Shown here piece by piece: positions 30,007 to 38,439 of a stretch of DNA of 64,000 bases. This stretch comes from Sulfitobacter mediterraneus. Lineage in GTDB: Bacteria; Pseudomonadota; Alphaproteobacteria; Rhodobacterales; Rhodobacteraceae. Numbering within the stretch: position 1 is the first letter of the stretch; every line of letters begins with the position of its first letter. The translations under genes were made by a program, and so were the position numbers. The DNA lies in the NCBI RefSeq assembly GCF_016801775.1, contig NZ_CP069004.1, positions 2,790,001 through 2,854,000 of the forward strand. The letters are read 5' to 3'. The notes under the pieces were generated by a model. The model was not told the DNA's origin. It did no database searches and was given only the letters and a program-made list of their open reading frames with translations.

Positions 30007-31368
30007 TCACGCCTCAAGGGCGCGGCGCAGCATTTCCAGATCTTCGGCAATCTGGCCATCTGATTGTTTCAACTCTTCAATCCGGCGCACCCCATGCATC
30101 ACGGTGGTATGGTCGCGCCCGCCAAAGCGGCGGCCAATCTCGGGCAGGCTGCGGCTGGTCATCTGTTTGCACAAATACATCGCCACCTGACGGGGCCGGG
30201 CATAGCTGCGCAGGCGTTTCGGGCCGATCATATCGCTCAGACGGATGTTGTAGTGATCGCTGACTTTGCGCTGGATCTCTTCGACGGTGATCTTGCGCTC
30301 TGAATCGCGCAGAACATCGGCAAGGCAGTCCTGCGTCAGTTCCATGTTGATCTCACGCCCGACCAGTGAGGCAAAGGCGAAAAGCCGTGTCAGTGCACCC
30401 TCAAGAACCCGCACGTTTGAACTGATCCGGTGCGCGAGGAACTCCAGCACGCCATCATCAACCTCAAGGCCGGGATAGTTGCGGCGCTGAACCTCGACTT
30501 TGCTTTGCAGGATGCCAAGGCGCAATTCGTAATCGGTGGGATGCAGATCCACCACCAGACCGCATTGCAGGCGGGATTTAACACGGTCCTCAAGATCCTT
30601 GATCTCGCCGGGGGCGCGATCGGCGGAAATAATGATCTGTTTGTTTTGGTCCACCAGCGCGTTGAACGTGTGAAAGAATTCTTCTTGCGTGCTGTCTTTG
30701 CCGGCGATGAATTGCACATCGTCCACCATCAACACATCGACGGAACGAAAGATCTCTTTGAAGTCCATCATCTTGCGATCACGCAAGGCCTGAACAAACC
30801 TGTACATGAATTGTTCGGCAGACAGATAAAGCACATTCATCTGCGGTTTGCGCTGCTGCAACTCAAGCGCGATGGCGTGCATCAGGTGTGTTTTACCAAG
30901 GCCAACACCACCATACAAAAACAGCGGGTTAAAAGTGACAGGGCCACCTTCGGCAACGCGGCGGGCGGCGGCATGGGCCAGCTCGTTGGGTTTGCCGACA
31001 ACAAAATTGTCAAAGCTGAAACGCGGGTCAAGCGGGGCGGTGTTCAAGACATTTGAGTTTGCTGCGGCCTGCGGCGCGGCGGGTTTTTTGGGAGGCATGA
31101 CGGGTTTGGCTGCGGTCGAACCGGATTGGGCTGCCAGGGCAAAGTTCAGGCGCGATGCCTCAACACCTTCAGCGTTGATCTCATGCAGGATCAGATCGGC
31201 GAAATTCTGGCTGACGTAGTTTCCAAAAAAGTTGGTCGGCACATGCAGGGTTGCAATCCCTTCCGACACCGGACCCGGAACAAGTGGCTCAATCCAGGTT
31301 GTAAAATTGTTCTGCCCTACAGTTTTGAGAAGTCGCTGCCTAATTGCGCCCCATTGGTCCTGCGTCAT
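30007..31368 (-). CDS. dnaA: Chromosomal replication initiator DnaA
   Basis: 453 residues. Domain I is at residues 1-80, a Pro/Ala-rich linker follows, then the AAA+ domain with Walker A GGVGLGKT (153-160) and Walker B LMVDDVQF (213-220), and the C-terminal DNA-binding helix region with GGRDHTTVMHGVRRIE. DnaA opens the origin and activates or represses promoters. The ATG at 31368 gives the standard N-terminus MTQDQWGAIRQRLL. The gene reads away from the 535-base gap to rpsT, which is the most likely place for its promoter. Confidence 0.98.
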   Translation of the reverse strand: MTQDQWGAIRQRLLKTVGQNNFTTWIEPLVPGPVSEGIATLHVPTNFFGNYVSQNFADLILHEINAEGVEASRLNFALAAQSGSTAAKPVMPPKKPAAPQAAANSNVLNTAPLDPRFSFDNFVVGKPNELAHAAARRVAEGGPVTFNPLFLYGGVGLGKTHLMHAIALELQQRKPQMNVLYLSAEQFMYRFVQALRDRKMMDFKEIFRSVDVLMVDDVQFIAGKDSTQEEFFHTFNALVDQNKQIIISADRAPGEIKDLEDRVKSRLQCGLVVDLHPTDYELRLGILQSKVEVQRRNYPGLEVDDGVLEFLAHRISSNVRVLEGALTRLFAFASLVGREINMELTQDCLADVLRDSERKITVEEIQRKVSDHYNIRLSDMIGPKRLRSYARPRQVAMYLCKQMTSRSLPEIGRRFGGRDHTTVMHGVRRIEELKQSDGQIAEDLEMLRRALEA

Positions 31369-31515
31369 TTTTTATTCGTCCCACGTACTATCTGCCCATG
31401 TGTTACCGACCAAACCGGGCACATGCCTATTTTACCCTCAGGAAACAGGTTTTGGTTCCGACCCCGCCCGGAATCGGCCTGTGTCCATCGGACCTTGAGT
31501 AGAACGGGCATACCA

Positions 31516-31557
31516 AACATCGATGTTCCGAGTGATGAACATCAGGATGTCGAACAT
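31516..31557. repeat. ACATC/GATGT inverted-repeat cluster
   Basis: AACATCGATGTT is a perfect 12-base palindrome at 31516-31527. Then GAACATC (31537-31543) faces GATGT (31546-31550), making a second inverted pair with a 2-base gap, and GAACAT follows at 31552. The two dyad centres are 23 bases apart, close to two helical turns, which would suit a cooperative DNA-binding protein. Confidence 0.5.
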
Positions 31558-31773
31558 TTCCGTTCGCACTTTTGTTGTGACAGGGCCACAGCGCCGATAA
31601 GCGCCGAGGCAGACCTAAAACGACCCCAATTTGGTGGGCCGTTGACCAACCTCCAAACAATGCGGCACGTCCCCCGTACCTTTTCATTGTTAGAGGCCTG
31701 TCCCCCCTGCGAAGTGACTCGCAAGACATAAATAGCAAGGAGAACGGGCACGCTTCAACATATCTTCAAACTT

Positions 31774-31799
31774 GACTCGTGAATCGATCAAAAAGAATC
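31774..31799. promoter_or_regulatory. Cluster of three GANTC (CcrM-type) methylation sites
   Basis: GACTC at 31774, GAATC at 31781 and GAATC at 31795 fall within 26 bases; others are at 31471, 31716 and 31877. CcrM methylates GANTC in alphaproteobacteria and methylation state affects dnaA transcription in Caulobacter. The density is well above the one per 256 expected by chance. Confidence 0.5.
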
Positions 31800-31828
31800 T
31801 CTGACGCGTATAACGGGAAAAAAAGTTG

Positions 31829-31858
31829 CAAAAAAAGGCGCCGCATTGCGACGCCTTT
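31829..31858 (-). terminator. rpsT terminator
   Basis: Read on the minus strand, AAAGGCG and CGCCTTT form the base and CGC/GCG the top of a hairpin with one internal mismatch, followed by five to seven T residues. It lies 46 bases after the rpsT stop. Confidence 0.85.
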
Positions 31859-31903
31859 CTAATCAATCAATTAGCTGATTCTGGTTTGATCAGAAGATCA
31901 AAA

Positions 31904-32167
31904 TTAACCCAGCGCTTTGACCCGCGCGGACAGGCGGGACATTTTCCGCGATGCTGTGTTTTTGTGGAACACGCCCTTGGTCACACCGCGCATCAGTTCT
32001 GGCTGTGCAGCCTGGAGGGCTGCGGACGCCGCGTCTTTGTCGCCGGATGCGATCGCTTCTTCGACTTTGCGCAGATACGTGCGGATGCGCGAACGGCGTG
32101 CTTTGTTGATCTGGAAACGCTTTTCGTTCTGACGGGCGCGTTTTTTCGATTGGGGTGTATTTGCCAT
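31904..32167 (-). CDS. rpsT: 30S ribosomal protein S20
   Basis: 87 residues, the normal size. [20 protein letters not shown] and the alternating basic pattern [16 protein letters not shown] are unmistakable, and the end [12 protein letters not shown] agrees with the family. It binds 16S rRNA early in assembly of the small subunit. An AGGTAGATCCTC stretch precedes the ATG. The gene has its own terminator and stands between dnaA and the enoyl-CoA hydratase on the minus strand. Confidence 0.97.
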   Translation of the reverse strand: MANTPQSKKRARQNEKRFQINKARRSRIRTYLRKVEEAIASGDKDAASAALQAAQPELMRGVTKGVFHKNTASRKMSRLSARVKALG

Positions 32168-32277
32168 GAGGATCTACCTTCGGGTTCTATTCAAAATTCG
32201 GCACGTGACGCCAAACCCATGCCGGATCTTCCGGGAAGGTGATTCTAGCCAGAGCGGGCTGCACGCGCATGTATTGG

Positions 32278-32304
32278 GGCGGGCTATAGTTGAGAAAGCC
32301 CGCC
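32278..32304 (-). terminator. Hairpin downstream of the enoyl-CoA hydratase gene
   Basis: A perfect eight-pair stem GGCGGGCT/AGCCCGCC around an 11-base loop lies 29-55 bases after the stop of the hydratase gene. On the minus strand no T run follows, so it is only a weak terminator candidate. Confidence 0.5.
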
Positions 32305-32332
32305 AATGCAAACCCCTTTGTCGGGGCGGCAA

Positions 32333-33109
32333 TTACTTGTCTCGGAACTGAGCTTCGCGTTTTTCGAGGAAGGCGCTCATGCCTTCTTTCTGGTCTTCGG
32401 TTGCAAACAGGGAATGGAACACCCGCCGTTCAAACAACAGACCTTCGCGCAGCGGCACTTCATAAGCGCGGTTCACGGCCTCTTTGACGACCATCACGGA
32501 AATCATCGATTTCTCGGCAATCTTGCCCGCCGCGCCCAATGCCTCGTCCATCAGCTTTTTCACCGGAACCACCCGCGACACCAGGCCGGACCGTTCAGCT
32601 TCGGCCGCGTCCATGAAACGCCCGGTGAGGTTCATGTCCATCGCTTTGGATTTGCCGACCAGACGGGTCAGGCGCTGTGTGCCGCCAATGCCAGCAACCA
32701 CACCAAGGTTGATTTCGGGTTGGCCAAATTTCGCGGTTTCCGAACAGATGATGAAATCGCACATCATTGCCAATTCGCATCCGCCGCCCAGCGCATAACC
32801 GGAAACAGCGGCGATGATCGGCTTGCGCACCCGCATGATCTGTTCAGATTCGGGTGTGAAGAGGTCCCCCGTGAAGGCTTCGACAAAGGTCTTGTCGCGC
32901 ATCATGGCAATGTCCGCCCCAGCGGCAAATGCCTTTTCCGATCCGGTGATCACAATGCAGCGCACTTTGTCGTTGTCTTGTGCCGCCTTAAGCGCGCTGG
33001 CCAGTTCGCTCATCAGTTGGTCGTTGAGCGCATTGAGCGCATCAGGCCTGTTCAGCGTGACCAATGCCACATGATTGTCCACGTCCACCGTGATCGTTTC
33101 GTAAGCCAT
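32333..33109 (-). CDS. Enoyl-CoA hydratase
   Basis: 258 residues from the ATG at 33109. Crotonase fold with the CoA-binding [11 protein letters not shown] loop, the oxyanion-hole [17 protein letters not shown], and the two catalytic acidic positions in the ALGGGCEL and [10 protein letters not shown] segments. These match the short-chain enoyl-CoA hydratase family (rat mitochondrial type), which adds water to trans-2-enoyl-CoA in beta-oxidation. It occupies the usual roseobacter position between rpsT and mutM. Confidence 0.94.
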   Translation of the reverse strand: MAYETITVDVDNHVALVTLNRPDALNALNDQLMSELASALKAAQDNDKVRCIVITGSEKAFAAGADIAMMRDKTFVEAFTGDLFTPESEQIMRVRKPIIAAVSGYALGGGCELAMMCDFIICSETAKFGQPEINLGVVAGIGGTQRLTRLVGKSKAMDMNLTGRFMDAAEAERSGLVSRVVPVKKLMDEALGAAGKIAEKSMISVMVVKEAVNRAYEVPLREGLLFERRVFHSLFATEDQKEGMSAFLEKREAQFRDK

Positions 33110-33173
33110 CAAGTATGCTCTTTGTTGTTGCGCTCAGGTCGCTCTGCATATCACGGGCGGATCACGTTTCAAG

Positions 33174-34025
33174 CTATCTTTGACATTGACTACAGTAGAA
33201 AGACGACCGTCCGGACTGCACGATCCGTTGGATGACCTTGGGGCAATCGGGCGTATTGCAAGGCGCGCCCTCGCGTCCGTAAACGTCAAAGTTGTGCTGG
33301 AAATAGCCCAATTCCCCATCCGCTTGCCGAAAGTCCCTGAGAGAGGAACCACCCGCCTCAATCGCCTCCGCAAGCACCTCTTTGATGATCGGAACAAGCG
33401 CGGCAATCCGGCCCTGCGATATACGCCCGGCCTTGCGTGCCGGATGCAGGCCCGCCCGATAAAGTGCCTCACAAACATAGATATTTCCCAGCCCGGCCAC
33501 GATCCGCTGGTCCAAAAGCGCCGATTTGATCGGCATGTTCCGGCCCTTCAAGGCGGAAATCAAATGCGCTTCGTGAAAACTGTTGCCCAAGGGTTCCGGT
33601 CCGATGGAGGCCAGCAATTTGTGCTGTTCTGCGGTTGCCGTGTCCAGAAGATCCATCGCGCCAAACCGCCGCGGGTCGTTGAACGTTATACGCGCGCCGT
33701 TTGCCATATGAAGCACGACATGGTCATGTTTTTCCGGCGCCGGATGATCATGCACAAAATGCCCCAATGGATCACCGGAGATCAACATCCGCCCGGACAT
33801 TCCCAAGTGGATCAAAAGTGATTCCCCCGACCCCAGATCGACCAGAATGTACTTGGATCGCCGTCGCAGCTGCTTGATGTCCTGCCCGCTCAACCGCTCT
33901 GCCATCCGTTCCGGAAAGGGCCAGCGCAGATCAGGCCGGTTGACCTCTGCCTTGGTTATTACGCTGCCTTCCATGACCGGCGCCAAACCCCGGCGCACGG
34001 TTTCAACTTCGGGAAGTTCGGGCAT
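33174..34025 (-). CDS. mutM: Formamidopyrimidine-DNA glycosylase
   Basis: 283 residues beginning [13 protein letters not shown], where Pro2 is the nucleophile (after removal of Met1) and Glu3 a catalytic acid. The helix-two-turn-helix region follows [24 protein letters not shown] (abridged), and the C-terminal zinc finger has [12 protein letters not shown] and FYCSQCQR. It removes 8-oxoguanine and opened purines and cuts the backbone. It is divergent from ubiE, with 104 bases between the starts. Confidence 0.97.
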   Translation of the reverse strand: MPELPEVETVRRGLAPVMEGSVITKAEVNRPDLRWPFPERMAERLSGQDIKQLRRRSKYILVDLGSGESLLIHLGMSGRMLISGDPLGHFVHDHPAPEKHDHVVLHMANGARITFNDPRRFGAMDLLDTATAEQHKLLASIGPEPLGNSFHEAHLISALKGRNMPIKSALLDQRIVAGLGNIYVCEALYRAGLHPARKAGRISQGRIAALVPIIKEVLAEAIEAGGSSLRDFRQADGELGYFQHNFDVYGREGAPCNTPDCPKVIQRIVQSGRSSFYCSQCQR

Positions 34026-34129
34026 TTCGGCATCCTTTTCTGACCGCGTTCACCGGTCTGCGGCAAATGGCGGTTTGTATCTGCGCAACTGAGGCTATAT
34101 CTCCGCCAAGACACTAGCGGGACAATGAC

Positions 34130-34873
34130 ATGACGGACAAGACAACCCATTTCGGATCGCAAACCATTCGCGAGGATGAAAAGGCCGGCAAGGTGCGTTC
34201 ATTGTTCAGCGACGTTGCCAACAAATATGATGTCATGAACGATGTGATGAGCATGGGTATCCACCGCATCTGGAAAGAAGCGATGATGGATTGGCTGGCC
34301 CCGCGTGCCGGCCAGAAACTGCTGGATGTGGCGGGTGGCACGGGTGATGTGTCCTTCAAGTTTCTCAAACGTGCTGGCCAGGGCCACGCGACCGTCTGCG
34401 ATCTGACAGAAGGGATGCTGGTCGAGGGCCGCAAACGCGCCGAAGCCGATCAGATGGCCGATAGCCTAGATTGGGTGGTTGGCGATGCAATGGCCTTGCC
34501 CTTTGAGGACAACACCTTTGACGTCTACACCATAAGCTTTGGCATCCGAAACGTGACCCGTCCGCAAGAGGCGTTGAACGAGGCTTACCGCGTTTTGCGC
34601 CCCGGTGGCCGTTTGATGGTGCTTGAGTTCAGCCAATTGCCCAACCCCGCGATGCAAAAGGCCTATGATCTCTACAGCTTCAATATAATCCCGCGCATGG
34701 GGCAGGTGATCGCAAATGACCGTGACAGTTATCAGTATCTTGTCGAATCGATCCGCAATTTCCCCGATCAGGAAACGTTTCTGGGCATGATCCGCGACGC
34801 TGGATTTGCCCAAGCCAAGTACCGCAACCTGAGCATGGGCATTGCGGCACTGCATTCTGGTTGGAAGCTCTGA
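34130..34873 (+). CDS. ubiE: Ubiquinone/menaquinone C-methyltransferase UbiE
   Basis: 247 residues, class I SAM-dependent methyltransferase. The N-terminal [20 protein letters not shown] is the UbiE signature; SAM binding is by [12 protein letters not shown]; the late family signature [21 protein letters not shown] is clear. It methylates the C5 position of the demethyl-quinone in ubiquinone synthesis. The stop is one base from the UbiB start, so they are co-transcribed. Confidence 0.97.
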   Translation: MTDKTTHFGSQTIREDEKAGKVRSLFSDVANKYDVMNDVMSMGIHRIWKEAMMDWLAPRAGQKLLDVAGGTGDVSFKFLKRAGQGHATVCDLTEGMLVEGRKRAEADQMADSLDWVVGDAMALPFEDNTFDVYTISFGIRNVTRPQEALNEAYRVLRPGGRLMVLEFSQLPNPAMQKAYDLYSFNIIPRMGQVIANDRDSYQYLVESIRNFPDQETFLGMIRDAGFAQAKYRNLSMGIAALHSGWKL

Positions 34874-34874
34874 G

Positions 34875-36407
34875 ATGCGCGGCCCTCACAACATCTGGCG
34901 GTTAATTCGCACGGGCGCAACGCTTGAACGCACCGGCGCGATGAACGTGGTGCTCGACGCATTCGAGGCGACGCCCGCCCTGCGCTTTGTGGCGCGGGCG
35001 CTGGGCCTGCCATTCAAGTTTCTGGGGTACAAAGGCGATCCGTCCATGCCCCCGGCGACCCGCGCCCTCACGGCGCTTGGCCCGGCTTACATCAAGTTTG
35101 GTCAGGTGTTGTCGACGCGTCCGGATGTAGTGGGGGATGATCTGGCCGTGCAGTTGCGGGTGTTGCAGGACAAGCTGCCGCCGTTCTCTATTGAAGAGGC
35201 CAAGGCAGAGGTCGAGCGTGAACTGGGCCTGCCTCTGGATCAGATGTTTTCCGAGTTCAGCGAGCCTGTCGCCGCGGCCTCCATCGCGCAGGTCCACAAG
35301 GCGCGCATCGCGGACACAGGTGAAGAGGTCGCGGTCAAAGTGCTGCGTCCCAATATCGAACGCGCCTTCCGTAAGGATGTTGATGCTTTCTATCTGGCCG
35401 CCCGCATGGTTGAGCTGTTCTCGCCCGGTTCGCGACGCTTGCGCCCGATGGATGTGATCGAACACTTTGACGGTGTTGTCCGCGGCGAGCTGGATCTGCG
35501 CCTCGAAAGCGCCTCAGCCTCTGAATTTGCTGCCAATACATCCGAAGACCAGGGCTTCCAACTGCCCGCCATCAAATGGAACCTGTCTGCCCGCCGGGTG
35601 ATGACACTTGGTTGGGCCGATGGTGTGCCGCTGGGGGACAATGCGGCGATTGATGCCGCCGGGCATGACCGCGTCGTGCTGGGGGACCGGGTGCTGCAAC
35701 TGTTCCTCAATCATGCGCTGCGCGACGGCTTCTTTCACGCCGACATGCATCAGGGCAATCTCAAGGTTGCGCCAAATGGCGATATCATCGCCTACGACTT
35801 TGGCATCATGGGCCACATCGATGAATACACCCGCCGGGTCTATGCCGAGATTCTCTACGGATTCATCCGCCGAGACTACATGCGGGTGGCCAAGGTGCAT
35901 TTCGAGGCGGGCTATGTGCCTGCTGACAAGGATGTGGACGAATTTGCCCGCGCCCTCCGCGCGGTTGGGGAGCCGATCTTTGGCATGGATGCCACCCATA
36001 TCTCAATGGCGCGGCTTTTGTCTTATCTCTTTGAAGTGACAGAGCGGTTTGGCATGGAAACCCGAACCGAATTGATCTTGCTGCAACGCACCATGGTCGT
36101 CGTCGAAGGGGTTGCACGCTCGCTCAATCCGCATATCAACATCTGGGAAGTCGCCAGTCCCATCGTCACCGATTACATCACCAAATCCATCGGCCCCCGC
36201 GCCGCGCTCAATGATCTGGCCAACACCGCGATGGTCCTCGCCCGTTTTGGTCCGCGCCTGCCCGGTCTGGTCGAGGCCGCCTTGCTACGACAAAGCAACC
36301 CGCAGCCTGAAGTGCGCAACTCCCGCATCGGTTGGATGCTGCTCTCTGCGCTGGGCGGTGCAGCGCTTGCCTCTGGTGTGATCGCCCTAATGGTCGCACT
36401 GACCTGA
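34875..36407 (+). CDS. ubiB: UbiB-type atypical kinase for ubiquinone biosynthesis
   Basis: 510 residues from the ATG at 34875. It has the KxGQ-like motif IKFGQVLSTRPD near residue 75, the Ala-rich loop in place of a normal P-loop (AAASIAQVHKA), the ATP lysine in VAVKVLRP, catalytic ADMHQGNL, and two C-terminal membrane segments. UbiB is an ATPase of the protein-kinase-like superfamily needed for ubiquinone synthesis or transport. It is immediately downstream of ubiE. Confidence 0.95.
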   Translation: MRGPHNIWRLIRTGATLERTGAMNVVLDAFEATPALRFVARALGLPFKFLGYKGDPSMPPATRALTALGPAYIKFGQVLSTRPDVVGDDLAVQLRVLQDKLPPFSIEEAKAEVERELGLPLDQMFSEFSEPVAAASIAQVHKARIADTGEEVAVKVLRPNIERAFRKDVDAFYLAARMVELFSPGSRRLRPMDVIEHFDGVVRGELDLRLESASASEFAANTSEDQGFQLPAIKWNLSARRVMTLGWADGVPLGDNAAIDAAGHDRVVLGDRVLQLFLNHALRDGFFHADMHQGNLKVAPNGDIIAYDFGIMGHIDEYTRRVYAEILYGFIRRDYMRVAKVHFEAGYVPADKDVDEFARALRAVGEPIFGMDATHISMARLLSYLFEVTERFGMETRTELILLQRTMVVVEGVARSLNPHINIWEVASPIVTDYITKSIGPRAALNDLANTAMVLARFGPRLPGLVEAALLRQSNPQPEVRNSRIGWMLLSALGGAALASGVIALMVALT

Positions 36408-36442
36408 ACCAGCCCTTTTTGGCTCTAAATACTCTCGGGGGT

Positions 36443-36462
36443 CCGGGGCAGACAGCCCCCGG
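36443..36462. terminator. GC-rich hairpin between convergent ubiB and thiolase genes
   Basis: CCGGGG and CCCCGG pair around an eight-base loop, preceded by AAATACTCTCGGGGG. It lies between two convergent genes and could end both transcripts. There is no T run. Similar AAATACTC-plus-CCGGGG units recur in roseobacter genomes as far as I recall, but that was not checked. Confidence 0.5.
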
Positions 36463-36470
36463 CGCTTACC

Positions 36471-37652
36471 TCAAGCGATCCGTTCAATGGCCATGGCGAT
36501 ACCCTGACCACCGCCAATGCACATAGTAATCAAGGCCCGCTTGCCCTGAATACGCTCCAGCTCATACATCGCTTTCACCGTGATGATCGCTCCGGTTGCT
36601 CCGACCGGATGACCCAAGGCAATCGCACCTCCATTGGGATTTACGATGGCAGGATCAAAGCCAAGGTTCTTGGTCACGGCCAGAGCCTGCGAGGCAAAAG
36701 CCTCGTTGCTTTCAATCACGTCAAAGTCACCGGCTTTCAATCCGGTCCGCTCCAGCAGGTTCTGCACGGCAGGCACCGGTCCGATGCCCATCACTTCTGG
36801 GCGCACGCCTGCATGGGCATATCCCAAGATCCGTGCCCGCGGGGTGAGCCCTGCGCGTTCGGCGGCCGACGCTGTGGCCAGAACCATCGCGGCGGCGCCG
36901 TCGTTGATGCCGCTGGCATTGCCCGCTGTCACGCTGCCGTCTTTTTGGAAGGCCGGGCGCAATCCGGCCAGGGCTTCTGCTGATGTGGCCTTGGGATGCT
37001 CGTCCGTATCAAAGGCCACCGTGTCACGCTTCACCTTTACGTCGACCGGCACGATCTGGTCTTTGAAGTATCCGGCAGCGATGGCCGCCGCAGCCCGTTC
37101 CTGACTGGACAGCGCAAAACCGTCCTGATCGGCGCGGCTGATGCCATGCTCTGCTGCTACATTTTCGGCTGTGACACCCATGTGGCCCGTGCCAAACGGG
37201 CAATTGAGCGTGCCAAGCATCATATCCAGTGTCCGCACATCGCCCATCTTCTGGCCCCAGCGGGCGTTCTGCATGATATAGGGCGACCGTGACATGCTTT
37301 CAGAGCCGCCCGCGAGGGCAAAATCCGCATCACCCAGCATCAGGTTCTGTGCCGCGGACACAATCGCCTGCACCCCGGACCCGCAAAGACGGTTCACGTT
37401 CATCGCAGGCACCTCATCAGGCACACCGGCCTCCCGTGCTGCAACGCGTGACAGATACATATCGCGCGGTTCGGTGTTGATCACATTGCCGAACACCACA
37501 TGCCCGATCTGCTCCGGTGCGACGCCTGCCCGCTGCATTGCCTCGGCGGCAACAATCCGGCCCAACTCTGTGGGAGGTGTTGCGGCCAATGCGCCGCCAA
37601 ATGTCCCGATGGCGGTCCGTGCACCGCCCAGTATCACGATCTCATTGGTCAT
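36471..37652 (-). CDS. Acetyl-CoA C-acetyltransferase (thiolase)
   Basis: 393 residues, the size of biosynthetic thiolases. The first active-site cysteine is in NRLCGSGVQAI, the signature NPNGGAIALGHPVGATGAI contains the catalytic histidine, and the second cysteine is in ALITMCIGGGQGIAM. It joins two acetyl-CoA to acetoacetyl-CoA, or the reverse. Beside the threonine-to-glycine genes it could act on acetyl-CoA released by Kbl, but it is divergently transcribed from the XRE-cupin regulator rather than in that operon. Confidence 0.94.
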   Translation of the reverse strand: MTNEIVILGGARTAIGTFGGALAATPPTELGRIVAAEAMQRAGVAPEQIGHVVFGNVINTEPRDMYLSRVAAREAGVPDEVPAMNVNRLCGSGVQAIVSAAQNLMLGDADFALAGGSESMSRSPYIMQNARWGQKMGDVRTLDMMLGTLNCPFGTGHMGVTAENVAAEHGISRADQDGFALSSQERAAAAIAAGYFKDQIVPVDVKVKRDTVAFDTDEHPKATSAEALAGLRPAFQKDGSVTAGNASGINDGAAAMVLATASAAERAGLTPRARILGYAHAGVRPEVMGIGPVPAVQNLLERTGLKAGDFDVIESNEAFASQALAVTKNLGFDPAIVNPNGGAIALGHPVGATGAIITVKAMYELERIQGKRALITMCIGGGQGIAMAIERIA

Positions 37653-37772
37653 GGGTCTCTCCTATCCCGGTTGCCGCGATTATGGGGCGGCGAAGGATCA
37701 TTGTCAGGAGGGACGTACCGTCACAGGCAGGCGCCCGCTCTCTTGACTTTGTCAGCGGGCAAAGCGCATCTG

Positions 37773-37786
37773 TCCGTCATGACGGA
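37773..37786. promoter_or_regulatory. Palindrome over the XRE-cupin start codon
   Basis: TCCGTCATGACGGA is a perfect 14-base palindrome containing the start codon at 37779. The half-site ACGGA is also found before kbl, and the 11-base word ATGACGGAAAA occurs in both places, so it may be an autoregulatory operator. Confidence 0.45.
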
Positions 37787-38345
37787 AAACGATGACGCTA
37801 TCTTAACCCATTTGCCCGCCCGCCTAAAAGAAGCGCGGCAAAGTCAGGGTTTGTCACTGGATGCTGTGGCCAAGCTTTCTGGAGTGTCCCGCTCCATGGT
37901 CAGCCAGATCGAACGCGGCGAATCCAGCCCGACGATTGCCACGTTGTGGAACCTTACACGGGCCTTGCAGGTGGATTTTGCCGGACTGCTCGACGGTGCA
38001 CCTGCCAAAGATCTGATCGAAGTGTTGCGGGCCGCAGATGTTCCGACGATCAATAATCTGGGCAGTGGCTGCCGCATTCGTATCCTTTCTCCTCCCGAAG
38101 AGGCCGGGAAACATGAGGTTTATGAGTTGTTGATGGATGAGGGCGGCGTTTTGGACAGCCAGCCTCACACCCGCGGCGCGCGCGAACATCTGACGGTGAT
38201 CACCGGCGTTGTCGAAGTGATCAGCGGCGATGCGACAATCCGGTTGGAACAAGGCGATACGGCCCGATATGCAGCTGATGTGCGGCATCGGGTGACCGCA
38301 CAGGGCGGTGCCGCACGTGCTTTTCTTGTGGTGCAGGATGCTTAG
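37779..38345 (+). CDS. XRE-family transcriptional regulator with C-terminal cupin domain
   Basis: 188 residues from the ATG at 37779. Residues 9-65 form the helix-turn-helix (LPARLKEARQSQGLSLDAVA then SRSMVSQIERGESSPTIATL), and residues about 105-188 are a cupin (EVYELLMDEGG, EHLTVITGVVEVISGDATIRL). Such regulators sense small molecules through the cupin, often in amino-acid or polyamine use. The gene stops 94 bases before kbl, on the same strand, so it likely controls that operon. Target assignment is inferred from position and shared repeats. Confidence 0.88.
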   Translation: MTENDDAILTHLPARLKEARQSQGLSLDAVAKLSGVSRSMVSQIERGESSPTIATLWNLTRALQVDFAGLLDGAPAKDLIEVLRAADVPTINNLGSGCRIRILSPPEEAGKHEVYELLMDEGGVLDSQPHTRGAREHLTVITGVVEVISGDATIRLEQGDTARYAADVRHRVTAQGGAARAFLVVQDA

Positions 38346-38357
38346 TATTCCAGAATG

Positions 38358-38391
38358 ACGGAAAAAATCCGTGATAGTAGATTTCTACTAT
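38358..38391. promoter_or_regulatory. Two inverted repeats upstream of kbl, candidate operators
   Basis: ACGGA-N5-TCCGT (38358-38372) and ATAGTAG-ATTT-CTACTAT (38374-38391) are two perfect inverted repeats two bases apart, in the 94-base gap before kbl. The first shares its half-site with the palindrome at the regulator's start codon; the second is unrelated to it and could be a second factor's site or a promoter -10 element on TACTAT. Confidence 0.5.
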
Positions 38392-38439
38392 TTCGGAAAC
38401 GCGTCCGGTATGGTAGAGGAACCGCAAAGGAGCCTCATC

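Larger units (their letters stand above)
31369..31903. other. dnaA-rpsT intergenic region, possible origin or dnaA control region
   Basis: The only gap above 300 bases. It is richer in A and T than its surroundings, most of all from about 31760 to 31900. I find no TTWTNCACA DnaA box in it. It does contain five GANTC sites besides the one noted at the rpsT end (31471, 31716, 31774, 31781, 31795, with 31877 inside the rpsT trailer), an ACATC/GATGT repeat cluster, and a 10-base word AGAACGGGCA at both 31501 and 31741. The dnaA promoter must lie here. Whether replication starts here cannot be shown by reading alone. Confidence 0.55.

Noticed and set aside
31369..31903. Classical oriC with several consensus DnaA boxes
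   Set aside because: No TTWTNCACA word was found on either strand in this gap. Only single words lie near the ends of gyrB, so I describe the gap as a possible origin and do not call an oriC.
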